A stretch of 14,242 nt of DNA from DASWOJ01 sp036398775 (GTDB taxonomy: Bacteria > Pseudomonadota > Alphaproteobacteria > Acetobacterales > Acetobacteraceae): NCBI GenBank assembly GCA_036398775.1, contig DASWOJ010000231.1:1-14242 (forward strand), in the 5' to 3' direction. Positions 1 through 7,398 of this stretch are shown in pieces. Numbering within the stretch: the first letter of the stretch is position 1; each line of letters starts with the position of its first letter. A program made the translations under genes and the position numbers. The notes beneath the pieces were generated by a model. That model worked only from the letters and a program-made list of their open reading frames with translations, was not told the DNA's origin and did not search any database.

Positions 1-1569
1 GCCCGCAAGGTGTTCGAAACCGAGGAGCTGCTGCTGTCCCTCATCGAGGAGCGCGTGGCCAGCCTGCCGCCTGCCGAGGTCGCCTCGCCCTTCACCAGCG
101 AGTTCATGCGGCGGGTCAAGGCGCCGCTTGCGCAAGCGGTGTCCGCCTGGATCGCCGGACCGGACGGGGCCACGCTCGCCGGAACGCAAGCCTGGCGTCT
201 GGACTCCAACATTGCCGGGCATGACTTCTTCCAGGCCCAGCAAACGGAAGGGGCGGGCACCTACATCAGCGGCCCCTATTCCGGGCGGTCCACCGGGCAG
301 CCATCGTTCGCCATCAGCCGGCGACGGACAGGAGAGGACGGCGGCTTCGGCGGCACCATCCACGTCGCGGCCAGCCCGGCCTACTTCGCCCGGTTCTACC
401 ATGACACCGCGCCGCCTCAGGCACACGTGGCCCTGCTTCTTCGCGCCGACGGCGCCGTGCTGGCGCGCGAGCCCGCCAGTGCCCTGACGCACCTCCCACC
501 CGGGAGCGTTCTGATGCAGCACATTGCAGAGCAGCCAGAGGGCGGAGTGTTTCAGGCGCGGCTGCAGATGGACGGGGTGGACCGGACCTATGCCTACCGC
601 CGGGTTGCCGGATATCCCGTTTACGTGGCTTTCGGCATGGACGAGGCTGCGGTCATGCAGCGCTGGCGCGGCAACTCGCGCATGTATGGCGTGTTTGCCG
701 GAATTGCGGCGCTGACGCTGCTGGGCGTGTCCCTACTGGCCCTGCGCGGCGCGCGGGCAGAGCAGACGGCTTTGCTGGAATTGCGCCGCGAAGGCCAGCA
801 GCGTCAAGCGGCGGAGGCGCAACTCCGGCATAGTCAGCGCCTGGACGCTGTCGGGCAGTTGACGGGCGGGGTCGCGCACGACTTCAATAATCTGTTGACG
901 GTCGTGATGGGCAACTTGGAGCTGATCGAGCGTGCCGCCAGCCACCTGCCCGATGGCGACCTGGTCCGGGCGAAGGTCATTCGCCTGGCGGGGACGGCGG
1001 TGACGGCGGTGCAGCGTGGTGCGGCGCTGACGCGCAGCCTGCTGGCCTTTGCCCGCTGCCAGCCGCTGCAAGTCGTTGAACTGGATGCAAATGTGCTGCT
1101 GGCGAACTTTGGCGACCTGATCCGTCAAGCTGTTGGGGCGCCGGTCGCCGTCGCCTTCTCGCCCTCCGCAAACCTGCCGCTTTGCCGCGCCGACCCGGCG
1201 CAATTGGAGGCGGCGATACTGAACCTCGCCATCAACGCCCGGGATGCCATGCCGGAGGGCGGCCACCTGCAAGTCACTACCGGCACTGCTACGCTGGACG
1301 CAGCCGCCCTGGCTGGCAATCCGGAGGCGCAGCCAGGGCTTTTCATTACGATAACGGTCTCCGATACCGGCACTGGGATGACGCCCGAGGTAGCGGCCAG
1401 TGCGTTCGAGCCATTTTTCACGACCAAGCCTATCGGCCAGGGCACAGGACTAGGATTGAGTCAGGTTTTCGGATTTACGCGGCAGCTAAACGGTCATGCA
1501 GCAATCCAAAGTACACTCGGAGAAGGCACCGCCATCACAATATTCTTGCCGGCAACAGTGTCCGCCTAA
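1..1569 (+). CDS. dCache-type membrane sensor histidine kinase, 5'-truncated by window edge
   Basis: Transmembrane sensor kinase that would autophosphorylate on histidine in response to an extracytoplasmic ligand. The reading frame is open to base 1, and the first membrane segment and front half of the sensor are missing, so the GTG at 10 is unlikely to be the true start. Numbering from base 1 (522 residues): residues 1-220 resemble the membrane-distal half of a dCache sensor (DSNIAGHDFF, TYISGPYSG, FAISRR); a hydrophobic segment lies at about 228-250, then a short coiled linker. The H-box GGVAHDFNN has the phospho-acceptor at H293. The N-box (NLAINARDAM), G1 (DTGTGM, 455-460), F-box (FEPFFTTK) and G2 (GQGTGLGLS, 479-487) are all intact. 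No receiver domain follows and no response regulator is adjacent, so it looks like an orphan kinase with an unknown partner. Codon use becomes visibly less GC-rich over roughly the last 250 bases. Family assignment is secure; the ligand is unknown. Confidence 0.93.
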   Translation, partial: ARKVFETEELLLSLIEERVASLPPAEVASPFTSEFMRRVKAPLAQAVSAWIAGPDGATLAGTQAWRLDSNIAGHDFFQAQQTEGAGTYISGPYSGRSTGQPSFAISRRRTGEDGGFGGTIHVAASPAYFARFYHDTAPPQAHVALLLRADGAVLAREPASALTHLPPGSVLMQHIAEQPEGGVFQARLQMDGVDRTYAYRRVAGYPVYVAFGMDEAAVMQRWRGNSRMYGVFAGIAALTLLGVSLLALRGARAEQTALLELRREGQQRQAAEAQLRHSQRLDAVGQLTGGVAHDFNNLLTVVMGNLELIERAASHLPDGDLVRAKVIRLAGTAVTAVQRGAALTRSLLAFARCQPLQVVELDANVLLANFGDLIRQAVGAPVAVAFSPSANLPLCRADPAQLEAAILNLAINARDAMPEGGHLQVTTGTATLDAAALAGNPEAQPGLFITITVSDTGTGMTPEVAASAFEPFFTTKPIGQGTGLGLSQVFGFTRQLNGHAAIQSTLGEGTAITIFLPATVSA

Positions 1570-1724
1570 CGCTGCAACCCGTGCCGCAACGCGGTATGTA
1601 TCAGAACCAGCCTGCGAGGCTGCCCTTTATCACGGAGCGGAACACCGGATTTCCATCAGTTGGGATCGCATGAAAAAGATATGCATCCAATACGCAGAAC
1701 GTGCAGGCGTTGTTCCGATATGCG

Positions 1725-1758
1725 AAGCCTGTCCGGATTAGGCGTTCCGGACAGGTTT
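1725..1758. terminator. Hairpin between convergent genes, likely bidirectional terminator
   Basis: Inverted repeat with arms AAGCCTGTCCGGA and TCCGGACAGGTTT (13 pairs, one G-T) around an 8-base loop (TTAGGCGT). On the plus strand the stem ends in TTT. It begins 14 bases beyond the stop codon of the minus-strand secreted protein and 155 bases after the histidine kinase stop, so it could end transcription from both sides. The T-tract is short, so termination is inferred. Confidence 0.6.
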
Positions 1759-1772
1759 AGAGGGTCTAATTA

Positions 1773-2084
1773 TTACGAATGGTTGCCCGACCTTGCTTGC
1801 TTGGAAGGAGTCGGAGACGCCGTCTGCTGCCTCGGTTGCGGCTGCGCCATCTGCACCGTTCCACCAGTCTGGTTCTCGCCGCCATACGCATAGCCCATTT
1901 GGGCGGTCGCCCCTGACTGGACCCCATCACCATTTCCGGGACCGTAGGCATAGCTATAGGTCGGCTTAGGTCCCTGATACTGGACCCCATCTCCGTTCCC
2001 CGCACCATACTGCCATTGCGGGGTCTGCGCGGACGCGGCACCGGCTAGGAGCAGGAAGGGCGCAACCAGAAGTAACTTCCGCAT
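1773..2084 (-). CDS. Small secreted Gly/Asn/Tyr-rich repeat protein
   Basis: Unrecognised 103-residue protein. A clear Sec signal peptide (MRK, then a hydrophobic core, then ASA before Q20) predicts export to the periplasm or outside, leaving about 84 residues. The mature part carries two near-identical units, YGAGNGDGVQ (26-35) and YGPGNGDGVQ (47-56), 21 residues apart, and a decayed third (YGGENQTGGTVQ, 67-78). The tail is rich in Gln, Pro and Ser. There is no cysteine and no known catalytic motif. The ATG has a strong ribosome site (GGAGG, five bases upstream). It is divergent from the LysR gene at 2216, the usual arrangement of a LysR regulator and its target, so control by that regulator is plausible. 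Low-complexity exported proteins of this sort may be structural or envelope-associated, but function cannot be read from the sequence. Confidence 0.8.
   Translation of the reverse strand: MRKLLLVAPFLLLAGAASAQTPQWQYGAGNGDGVQYQGPKPTYSYAYGPGNGDGVQSGATAQMGYAYGGENQTGGTVQMAQPQPRQQTASPTPSKQARSGNHS
1851..2009 (-). repeat. In-gene tandem repeat, 63-bp period
   Basis: DNA encoding the YGxGNGDGVQ units of the secreted protein. The two best copies (1980-2009 and 1917-1946) are one 63-base period apart and differ mainly at synonymous positions. The third copy (1851-1886) is degenerate. This looks like old in-frame duplication held by selection on the protein. Confidence 0.7.
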
Positions 2085-2181
2085 GATATCCTCCAGACTT
2101 TAAGGTCCCGCCTTTCGAGGCGGCGTGATCTCAACCTCGGGAACGCCGCCGCCCGTTTCAAATGATACCTCGTCACACGGC

Positions 2182-2200
2182 CCATGACCGCCGTTCATGG
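2182..2200. promoter_or_regulatory. Candidate LysR-type regulator box (CCATGA-N7-TCATGG)
   Basis: A perfect 6-base inverted repeat with a 7-base spacer. It contains the LysR-family signature T-N11-A (T2185 to A2197) inside dyad symmetry. It lies 15 bases upstream of the LysR start codon and between that gene and the divergent secreted-protein gene, where autoregulatory LysR boxes usually sit. A second, longer-spaced dyad (GGCGGCGT at 2119-2126 and ACGCCGCC at 2143-2150) lies nearer the secreted-protein gene. Binding is inferred from position and symmetry only. Confidence 0.5.
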
Positions 2201-2215
2201 TGAATCGGACTGCCG

Positions 2216-3178
2216 ATGAACTTCGCCACGCTCGACCTCAACCTGCTCCGCGTGTTCGACGCCATGATGGAGGAGCGCAGCACCACCCGTGCCGGCGACC
2301 GGCTGGGCGTCACGCAGTCGGCGGTCAGCCACGCCGTCGCCCGGCTGCGTGACCTGTTGGGGGACGAGCTGTTCATACGCACCCCCGCCGGCATGGAGCC
2401 GACGCAGCGTGCCCGCAGCTTGGCGCCCCGCCTGCGCGCCGGGCTGCTGCAACTGCATACCGCCCTGGCGGAGGAGGTGTTCGACCCTGCGACGTCCACC
2501 CGGCGCTTCACCCTGCTCGCCAACGCTTATGCCTGCGCCGTGCTGCTGCCGGCGGTGCTGGCACGGCTTCGCACGGGGGCGCCAGGCGTCACCTTGCGGG
2601 TGCGGCCCAGCATGGGCGACGTGACGGAGGCGCTGGATGCCGGGCGCCTTTGCCTTGCCATCGCCTACTTCGGCCGCGCCCCGGACCGGCTGGCCGTGCA
2701 GGAGCTGATGCAGGACCGCATGGTGTGGGTCATGCGCGGCGGCCATCCCGCGGCTGCCGGTCCCCTGACGCTGGCGCGCCTGGCCGCCATCCCGCATCTG
2801 GTCCGCGGCATGACGGACGAGGACGCGCCGACCGCCGACGGGATGGTCGTGGAGCACGGCCTGGAACGCTGGGTCGTGCAGGACGACGACGGCGCTCTCA
2901 CCCGTGCGCTGTCCGCCATCGGGCTGGAACGCAAGGTCGGCCTGATCGTGCCGGACAGCAACGCGGCGCTGGCCATCGTCGGCCAGACCGACATGGCCGC
3001 CCTGGTGCCGCGCCGCCCTGCGCTGGCCGCTGCCGCTGCCGGCGGCCTGCGCCTGTTCGACCCGCCTTACGACAGCCCGCCAGTATCGCTCACGATGGCC
3101 TGGCACCGCGGCCACGGGTCGGACCATGCATCCGAGTGGCTGCGCGGGCTGCTTGTCGAGGCTGCGGCCAGCTTGTAG
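2216..3178 (+). CDS. LysR-family transcriptional regulator
   Basis: A DNA-binding regulator of 320 residues, normal for the family. The N-terminal winged helix-turn-helix covers about residues 4-62; RAGDRLGVTQSAVSHAVARL is the recognition-helix region, and the wing (LGDELFIRTPAGMEPT) follows. The rest (about 90-310) is a periplasmic-binding-protein-like effector domain, variable as usual. The start is ATG; upstream GGTGA is only a weak ribosome site, but the N-terminus (NFATLDLNLLRVFDAM) matches the family consensus start. It is divergent from the small secreted protein at 1773-2084, with a T-N11-A dyad in between, and is followed 76 bases later by the lysophospholipid-recycling fusion in the same direction, so either may be a target. 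The effector molecule is unknown. Confidence 0.95.
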   Translation: MNFATLDLNLLRVFDAMMEERSTTRAGDRLGVTQSAVSHAVARLRDLLGDELFIRTPAGMEPTQRARSLAPRLRAGLLQLHTALAEEVFDPATSTRRFTLLANAYACAVLLPAVLARLRTGAPGVTLRVRPSMGDVTEALDAGRLCLAIAYFGRAPDRLAVQELMQDRMVWVMRGGHPAAAGPLTLARLAAIPHLVRGMTDEDAPTADGMVVEHGLERWVVQDDDGALTRALSAIGLERKVGLIVPDSNAALAIVGQTDMAALVPRRPALAAAAAGGLRLFDPPYDSPPVSLTMAWHRGHGSDHASEWLRGLLVEAAASL

Positions 3179-3219
3179 GAGGGGCTGCGGCTGGGCGGCT
3201 TTGCGGCCTGGCAGCGCAT

Positions 3220-3248
3220 TTGGCGCAGGTTCCTGAGCCCGCTATGGT
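3220..3248 (+). promoter_or_regulatory. Candidate promoter for aas fusion (possible leaderless transcript)
   Basis: TTGGCG at 3220-3225 and TATGGT at 3243-3248 are separated by exactly 17 bases, a reasonable sigma-70-like match. The expected transcription start, about seven bases after the -10, falls on or next to the ATG at 3255, which would make the mRNA leaderless. No good Shine-Dalgarno sequence precedes that ATG, which agrees. Two hexamers can match by chance in this sequence, so confidence is low. Confidence 0.3.
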
Positions 3249-3254
3249 TGCGGA

Positions 3255-6200
3255 ATGAGCTCCTCGCTTCTCCGCACCCGGCGCTTCCTCCCGTTGTTCC
3301 TAGCCCAGGCGCTGGGGGCGCTGAACGACAACCTGTTCAAGAACGCGCTGGTGGTGCTGGTGGTGTTCCGCAGCGCGGACGGGGCGCCGGGGCTGGTAGC
3401 ATTGGCGGGCGGGCTGTTCATCCTGCCCTATGCCCTGTTCTCCGCCGTCGCCGGGCAGTTGGCGGACAAGCTGGACAAGTCCCGGCTGATCCGGTGGACC
3501 AAGGCGTTCGAGCTGGCGATCATGACGCTGGCCGCGGCGGGCTTCCTGCTGGACAGCGTGCCGGTGCTGCTGGCGGTGCTGTTCGGGCTGGGCGTGCAGG
3601 CCGCGTTCTTCGGTCCGCTGAAATACGGCATCCTGCCGGAGCACCTGCGGCGCGACGAGCTGCTATCCGGCAACGCGCTGATCGAGGCCGGGACCTTCGG
3701 CGCCATCCTCGCCGGCACCGTGCTGGGCGGCATCCTGATCGGGCTGGACGGTGGGCCATACTGGGCGTCGGGCGCCGGGCTGGCGGTCGCGGCGGGCGGG
3801 CTGGCCGCGGCGCTGCTGGTGCCGCGGGCGCCGCGGGCCGCACCGGGCCTGCGGCTCGGCTGGAACATCGCCGCCGAGACCTGGGCGCTGCTGCGCGCGG
3901 CCCGTGGTAACCGGGCGGTTTGGCTCAGCATCCTCGGCCTGTCCTGGTTCTGGACGGTAGGGTCGGTGTTCCTGGCCGAGTTCCCGGTGATGGCCAAGCA
4001 GGACTTCCACGGCAGCACCGGCGTCATCACCCTGCTGCTGACCGGGTTTGCGGTCGGCGTCGGCGCCGGGTCCATCCTGGCGGGGCGGCTGCTGCATGGC
4101 GAGGTGTCGGCGCGGCACGTGCCGCTGGCGGCGCTGCTGCTGACGGTATTCACCTGGGGCTTCGCGGCGCTGTCCGGGCTGCCGGCGGCTGCAGGCTGGA
4201 ACACGCCTTGGGCCATGCTGGCCTCGCCGGCCGGGCTGGGCGCGGTGGCCTGCCTGCTGGGGGCGGCGGCCTGTGGCGGCGTGTTCTCGGTGCCGCTGTA
4301 TGCCATCATCCAGGAACGGTCGCCGGAGGCGGGCCGGGCGCGGATGATCGCTGCCAACAACATATGCAACGCCGCCTTCATGGTGGTGGGCGCGGGCGTC
4401 CTGGCGGCGATGGCCGGGTCCGGGATGCGCCCGGCGGCGATCCTCGCCGTCGCGGGGCTACTGAACCTGGGCGTCGCAGTCTGGATCGTGCGGCTGCTGC
4501 CGGCGGACGTGCTGCGGGCGCTGTTCCAAGGCTATTTCCGCCGCCTGCACGGGGTGACGCTGGTGGGGATGGAGAACATGCCGCCGCCGGACCAGCGCGC
4601 GGTCGTGGTTTGCAACCATACCAGCCTGCTGGACGGGATGCTGCTGGCAGCGTTCCTGCCGGGGCGCCCGACCTTTGCGGTGGACACCTTTATCGCGCGG
4701 GCCTGGTGGGTGCGTCCGTTCCTGGCCCCGGTGGACACCATGCTGGTGGACCCCACCAACCCCTACGCCGCCCGCGAGATGGTGCGCGCCGTGCAGGGTG
4801 GTGCGCGGCTGGTGATCTTCCCGGAAGGCCGCATCACTCGGACCGGCGGGCTGATGAAGGTCTATGATGGCGCCGGCATGGTCGCCGACAAGGCCGATGC
4901 AGTGGTGGTGCCGGTCCGCATAGACGGGCTGCAATACTCCAGGTTCTCCCGCATGGGCGGCAAGCTGCGGCTGCGCTGGTTCCCGCGCGTGCGCCTGCAG
5001 ATCATGCCGCCGGTTCGCCTGCCGGTGGACCCGGCGCTGCAGGGCCGTGCCCGGCGCCGCGCCCTGGGCCTGCGCCTCGGCGACGTGATGGCGGCGGCGG
5101 AGGCCGCCACCCGGCCCATCAACCGCCCGCTGTTCGCCGCCCTGCTGGACGCCGCCGGCGCGCATGGGCACCGGACGCCGATCCTGGAGGACATCGCCTT
5201 CACCCCGCTCAGCTTCGGCCGTACCCTGCTGGGGGTGGCCGCGCTGGTCCCGAAGTTGTCGGCGCTGTCCCGCCCCGGGGAGGCCGTCGGCGTCATGCTG
5301 CCCAACGCCGCGGGGACGGTCGTCACCTTCTTTGCGCTGCAAGCGGCCGGGCGGGTGCCGGCGATGCTGAACCACTCGGCCGGGGCAGAGGCGATGCTGG
5401 CCGCCTGCACCGCGGCGCAGGTGCGGACGGTGCTGTGCAGCCGGGTGTTCGTGGACAAGGGCAAGCTGGGCCGCATCGTCGCGGCGATGGAGCCGCACGT
5501 CCGCTTCGTCTGGATGGAGGATGTGCGCGCCGCCGTCACCCGCCGCGACAAGCTGCGCGCAATGCTGAGCGCCCGCCGCCCCCGCCGCCAGCCCGGCGCG
5601 TCGTCCGACCCCGGCAGCCCTGCGGTGATCCTGTTCACCAGCGGGTCGGAGGGCGCGCCCAAAGGCGTCGTGCTGTCCCATCGCAACCTGCTGGCCAACC
5701 TGGCGGGGATCGGCGCGGTGATAGATTTCAGCCCGGCGGACCGGGTGCTGAACGCCATGCCGATGTTCCACAGCTTCGGCCTCACGGGCGGGACGCTGCT
5801 GCCGGTGCTCGCGGGGGTGCGGACGTTCATGTATCCGTCGCCGCTGCACTACCGGGTGGTGCCGGAGATCGCCTATGGCACCGACGCCACCGTCACCTTC
5901 GGCACCGACACCTTCCTGCAGGGCTGGGCGCGCTTTGCCCACCCTTACGATTTCCGCGCCATGCGCTTCGTCATCGCCGGCGCCGAGAAGGTGCGGGAGG
6001 ACACCAGGCGCACCTATGCCGACCGGTTCGGCGTCCGCGTGCTGGAAGGATACGGCGCCACGGAAACCGCGCCGGTGCTGTCGCTCAACACCTTGATGCA
6101 CAGCCGCCCCGGCACGGTCGGACGGCTGCTGCCCAACATGGAGCATCGGCTGGAGTCGGTGCCCGGCGTCGCCGAAGGAGGCAAGCTGCTGGTGCGCGGT

Positions 6201-6674
6201 CCCAGCGTCATGCTGGGCTACCTGCGCCACACCGCCCCGGGCGTGCTGGAAGCTCCGGAGGGCGGCTGGTATGACACCGGCGACATCGTCACGGTGGACG
6301 ATCGCTGGATCACCATCGTGGGCCGGGCCAAGCGCTTCGCCAAGATCGGCGGCGAGATGGTATCCATGGCGGCGGCGGAGGGCCTGGCAATGCAGCTATG
6401 GCCTGACGCGCAACATGCCGTGCTGTCCCAGGCCGACCCGCGCAAGGGAGAACAACTCGTGCTGCTGACAACGCAGCCCGGTGCGGCGGCGCGGGACTTG
6501 CTGGTTCTTGCGCGGACACGCGGCATACCGGAACTGGCGGTGCCCCGGGTGGTCCGGGTGGTGAACCGGGTGCCGCTGCTAGGGTCGGGGAAGACCGACT
6601 ATCCCGCGGCGCAACGGATGCTCGCGGATTTGACGCTGGATGCCGCCACCAGAGATGTTGAGGTCGGCGCCTAA
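3255..6674 (+). CDS. aas: LplT-PlsC-AMP ligase fusion: lysophospholipid flippase / acyl-ACP synthetase / 2-acyl-GPE acyltransferase
   Basis: An 1139-residue inner-membrane protein that fuses the functions E. coli splits between LplT (flips lysophospholipids inward) and Aas (reacylates them). Residues 1 to about 420 are a multi-pass MFS transporter with the LplT-type start (ALNDNLFKNAL). Residues about 430-600 are a PlsC acyltransferase: the catalytic HX4D motif is HTSLLD (H455, D460), and FPEGR is at 522-526. Residues about 650-1130 are an AMP-forming acyl ligase: P-loop TSGSEGAPKG (795-804), GYGATET (932-938), YDTGD (1006-1010) and a C-terminal catalytic lysine in GSGKTDYPA (K1113). All key residues are intact, so all three steps should work. 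The expected role is membrane repair and recycling of lyso-phosphatidylethanolamine. LysR lies 76 bases upstream on the same strand. Family known; substrate preference inferred. Confidence 0.94.
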   Translation: MSSSLLRTRRFLPLFLAQALGALNDNLFKNALVVLVVFRSADGAPGLVALAGGLFILPYALFSAVAGQLADKLDKSRLIRWTKAFELAIMTLAAAGFLLDSVPVLLAVLFGLGVQAAFFGPLKYGILPEHLRRDELLSGNALIEAGTFGAILAGTVLGGILIGLDGGPYWASGAGLAVAAGGLAAALLVPRAPRAAPGLRLGWNIAAETWALLRAARGNRAVWLSILGLSWFWTVGSVFLAEFPVMAKQDFHGSTGVITLLLTGFAVGVGAGSILAGRLLHGEVSARHVPLAALLLTVFTWGFAALSGLPAAAGWNTPWAMLASPAGLGAVACLLGAAACGGVFSVPLYAIIQERSPEAGRARMIAANNICNAAFMVVGAGVLAAMAGSGMRPAAILAVAGLLNLGVAVWIVRLLPADVLRALFQGYFRRLHGVTLVGMENMPPPDQRAVVVCNHTSLLDGMLLAAFLPGRPTFAVDTFIARAWWVRPFLAPVDTMLVDPTNPYAAREMVRAVQGGARLVIFPEGRITRTGGLMKVYDGAGMVADKADAVVVPVRIDGLQYSRFSRMGGKLRLRWFPRVRLQIMPPVRLPVDPALQGRARRRALGLRLGDVMAAAEAATRPINRPLFAALLDAAGAHGHRTPILEDIAFTPLSFGRTLLGVAALVPKLSALSRPGEAVGVMLPNAAGTVVTFFALQAAGRVPAMLNHSAGAEAMLAACTAAQVRTVLCSRVFVDKGKLGRIVAAMEPHVRFVWMEDVRAAVTRRDKLRAMLSARRPRRQPGASSDPGSPAVILFTSGSEGAPKGVVLSHRNLLANLAGIGAVIDFSPADRVLNAMPMFHSFGLTGGTLLPVLAGVRTFMYPSPLHYRVVPEIAYGTDATVTFGTDTFLQGWARFAHPYDFRAMRFVIAGAEKVREDTRRTYADRFGVRVLEGYGATETAPVLSLNTLMHSRPGTVGRLLPNMEHRLESVPGVAEGGKLLVRGPSVMLGYLRHTAPGVLEAPEGGWYDTGDIVTVDDRWITIVGRAKRFAKIGGEMVSMAAAEGLAMQLWPDAQHAVLSQADPRKGEQLVLLTTQPGAAARDLLVLARTRGIPELAVPRVVRVVNRVPLLGSGKTDYPAAQRMLADLTLDAATRDVEVGA

Positions 6675-6729
6675 CCTCACATTCTCGTGCCAAATGGCTT
6701 ATGCCAACTTGCTTCTGCCCCGACCGTTT

Positions 6730-6826
6730 CCGTCATTGCGAGGAGCGCAGCCCGCGGTAAGCCAGGGCAGCAAGGACCGCGTTGGCCGCCCTGGACTGAC
6801 GCGCCGCAAGTGGCCCGCAATGACGG
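6730..6826. repeat. Palindromic intergenic repeat with GTCATTGCG termini
   Basis: About 97 bases bounded by perfect 11-base inverted ends (CCGTCATTGCG at 6730-6740, CGCAATGACGG at 6816-6826). An inner inverted pair (CCAGGGC at 6762-6768, GCCCTGG at 6788-6794) allows a long cruciform or RNA hairpin. The end sequence continues as GTCATTGCGAGGAGCG, which I recognise as common to dispersed intergenic repeats in alphaproteobacteria. It has no open frame of its own. It sits 55 bases after the aas stop and probably affects mRNA 3' ends there. Confidence 0.7.
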
Positions 6827-6909
6827 CTCGGCAGCATAGAGGCCGTACGCCGGGCCGTTGGCATGGCTCCGTGCCCCAGGTGGCGGTAATCTGGGGCGCC
6901 TGGTTTGCG

Positions 6910-6948
6910 GGCTGCCATCCCCGTCCAGTCCAGACGGGGATGGCAGCC
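6910..6948 (-). terminator. Perfect 16-bp hairpin after the secreted-protein gene
   Basis: Arms 6910-6925 and 6933-6948 (core GCTGCCATCCCCGTC and its exact complement) pair over 16 bases around a 7-base loop. The hairpin starts 10 bases beyond the TAA of the minus-strand gene ending at 6959. Neither flank has a real T-run, so it may act as an mRNA-stabilising 3' stem as much as a classical terminator. A smaller stem (GCCCCAG at 6873-6879, CTGGGGC at 6891-6897) lies just to the left. Confidence 0.6.
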
Positions 6949-6958
6949 GTGCAGCAGT

Positions 6959-7318
6959 TTAACGCACGACCGACTGCGCAGGCGCGAACCGCATCGGCGC
7001 GTGCGCGGCCTGCATCTGCCGCGCCGGCCCGGTATCCGCCTCGGGAGCCATCGAATACGTCGTGCCGGACGCCGTGTAGGGGAAGGGGTTCTGCGAGGAC
7101 CCAACCGGACCTGCCTTCCACTGCATGGACGAGGCGGCAGCGGAATATGGGAACGGGTTTTGGGAGGAACCAATCTTCCCAGCGGTCCAGGTCGTCGTGG
7201 TCTTGCCGCCCGTGGTCAACGCGAACGGGTCGCCCTGCCCCTCACCGGCGTTGGCCGGCGCCACAAGGGCCGGTGCGGCTAGGAAGGCAAGCGTGATTGC
7301 AAGTGAAGCTGTTTTCAT
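6959..7318 (-). CDS. Small secreted repeat protein (GSSQNPFPY repeats)
   Basis: Unrecognised 119-residue protein. I use the ATG at 7318 rather than one 36 bases upstream: it follows GAGGAAACCGTC (a good ribosome site) and starts directly on a signal peptide (MKTASLAITL..., cleavage probably after PANA, residue 24). The mature part holds two copies of a 17-residue unit, W-x-A-G-x-(I/V)-G-S-S-Q-N-P-F-P-Y-(S/T)-A, at residues 44-60 and 67-83, 23 residues apart. A degenerate earlier copy contains GQGDPF. The tail is Ala/Met/Gln-rich. There are no cysteines and no enzyme motifs. It is divergent from a TetR regulator across an intergenic palindrome. Its general build matches the secreted protein at 1773-2084, although the repeat motifs differ. 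Function is unknown. Confidence 0.78.
   Translation of the reverse strand: MKTASLAITLAFLAAPALVAPANAGEGQGDPFALTTGGKTTTTWTAGKIGSSQNPFPYSAAASSMQWKAGPVGSSQNPFPYTASGTTYSMAPEADTGPARQMQAAHAPMRFAPAQSVVR
7070..7189 (-). repeat. In-gene tandem repeat, 69-bp period
   Basis: Two 51-base units (7139-7189 and 7070-7120) encode the WxAGx(I/V)GSSQNPFPY(S/T)A motif of the secreted protein, with an 18-base linker between them. Protein identity is higher than expected without selection, so the repeat unit is probably the functional element. Confidence 0.7.
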
Positions 7319-7375
7319 GACGGTTTCCTCAATGCAGGGCGCCGCAATGGGCACCCGGGCTTTGCGGCCAGGCTG

Positions 7376-7395
7376 CGGTCGTAGCAGTACGACCG
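7376..7395. promoter_or_regulatory. 20-bp palindrome, candidate TetR operator
   Basis: CGGTCGTA-GCAG-TACGACCG: perfect 8-base arms around four bases, typical size and symmetry for a TetR-family operator. It lies in the intergenic region between the divergent secreted-protein gene (start 7318) and the TetR gene (start 7545). It is three bases from an AT-rich block containing TATAAT, so a bound regulator would cover promoter elements in either direction. This is the stronger of two candidate operators here; which genes respond is inferred. Confidence 0.6.
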
Positions 7396-7398
7396 TTA

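Noticed and set aside
4458..6230. 590-residue minus-strand open frame opposite the aas fusion
   Set aside because: Same situation: antisense to intact acyltransferase and ligase motifs, with biased composition and no domain.
3255..6674. AMP-ligase domain as the p-coumaroyl-CoA ligase for PYP
   Set aside because: It is fused to LplT-like and PlsC domains, the hallmark of Aas-type acyl-ACP synthetases for lipid repair, and lies on the opposite strand from pyp with other genes between.
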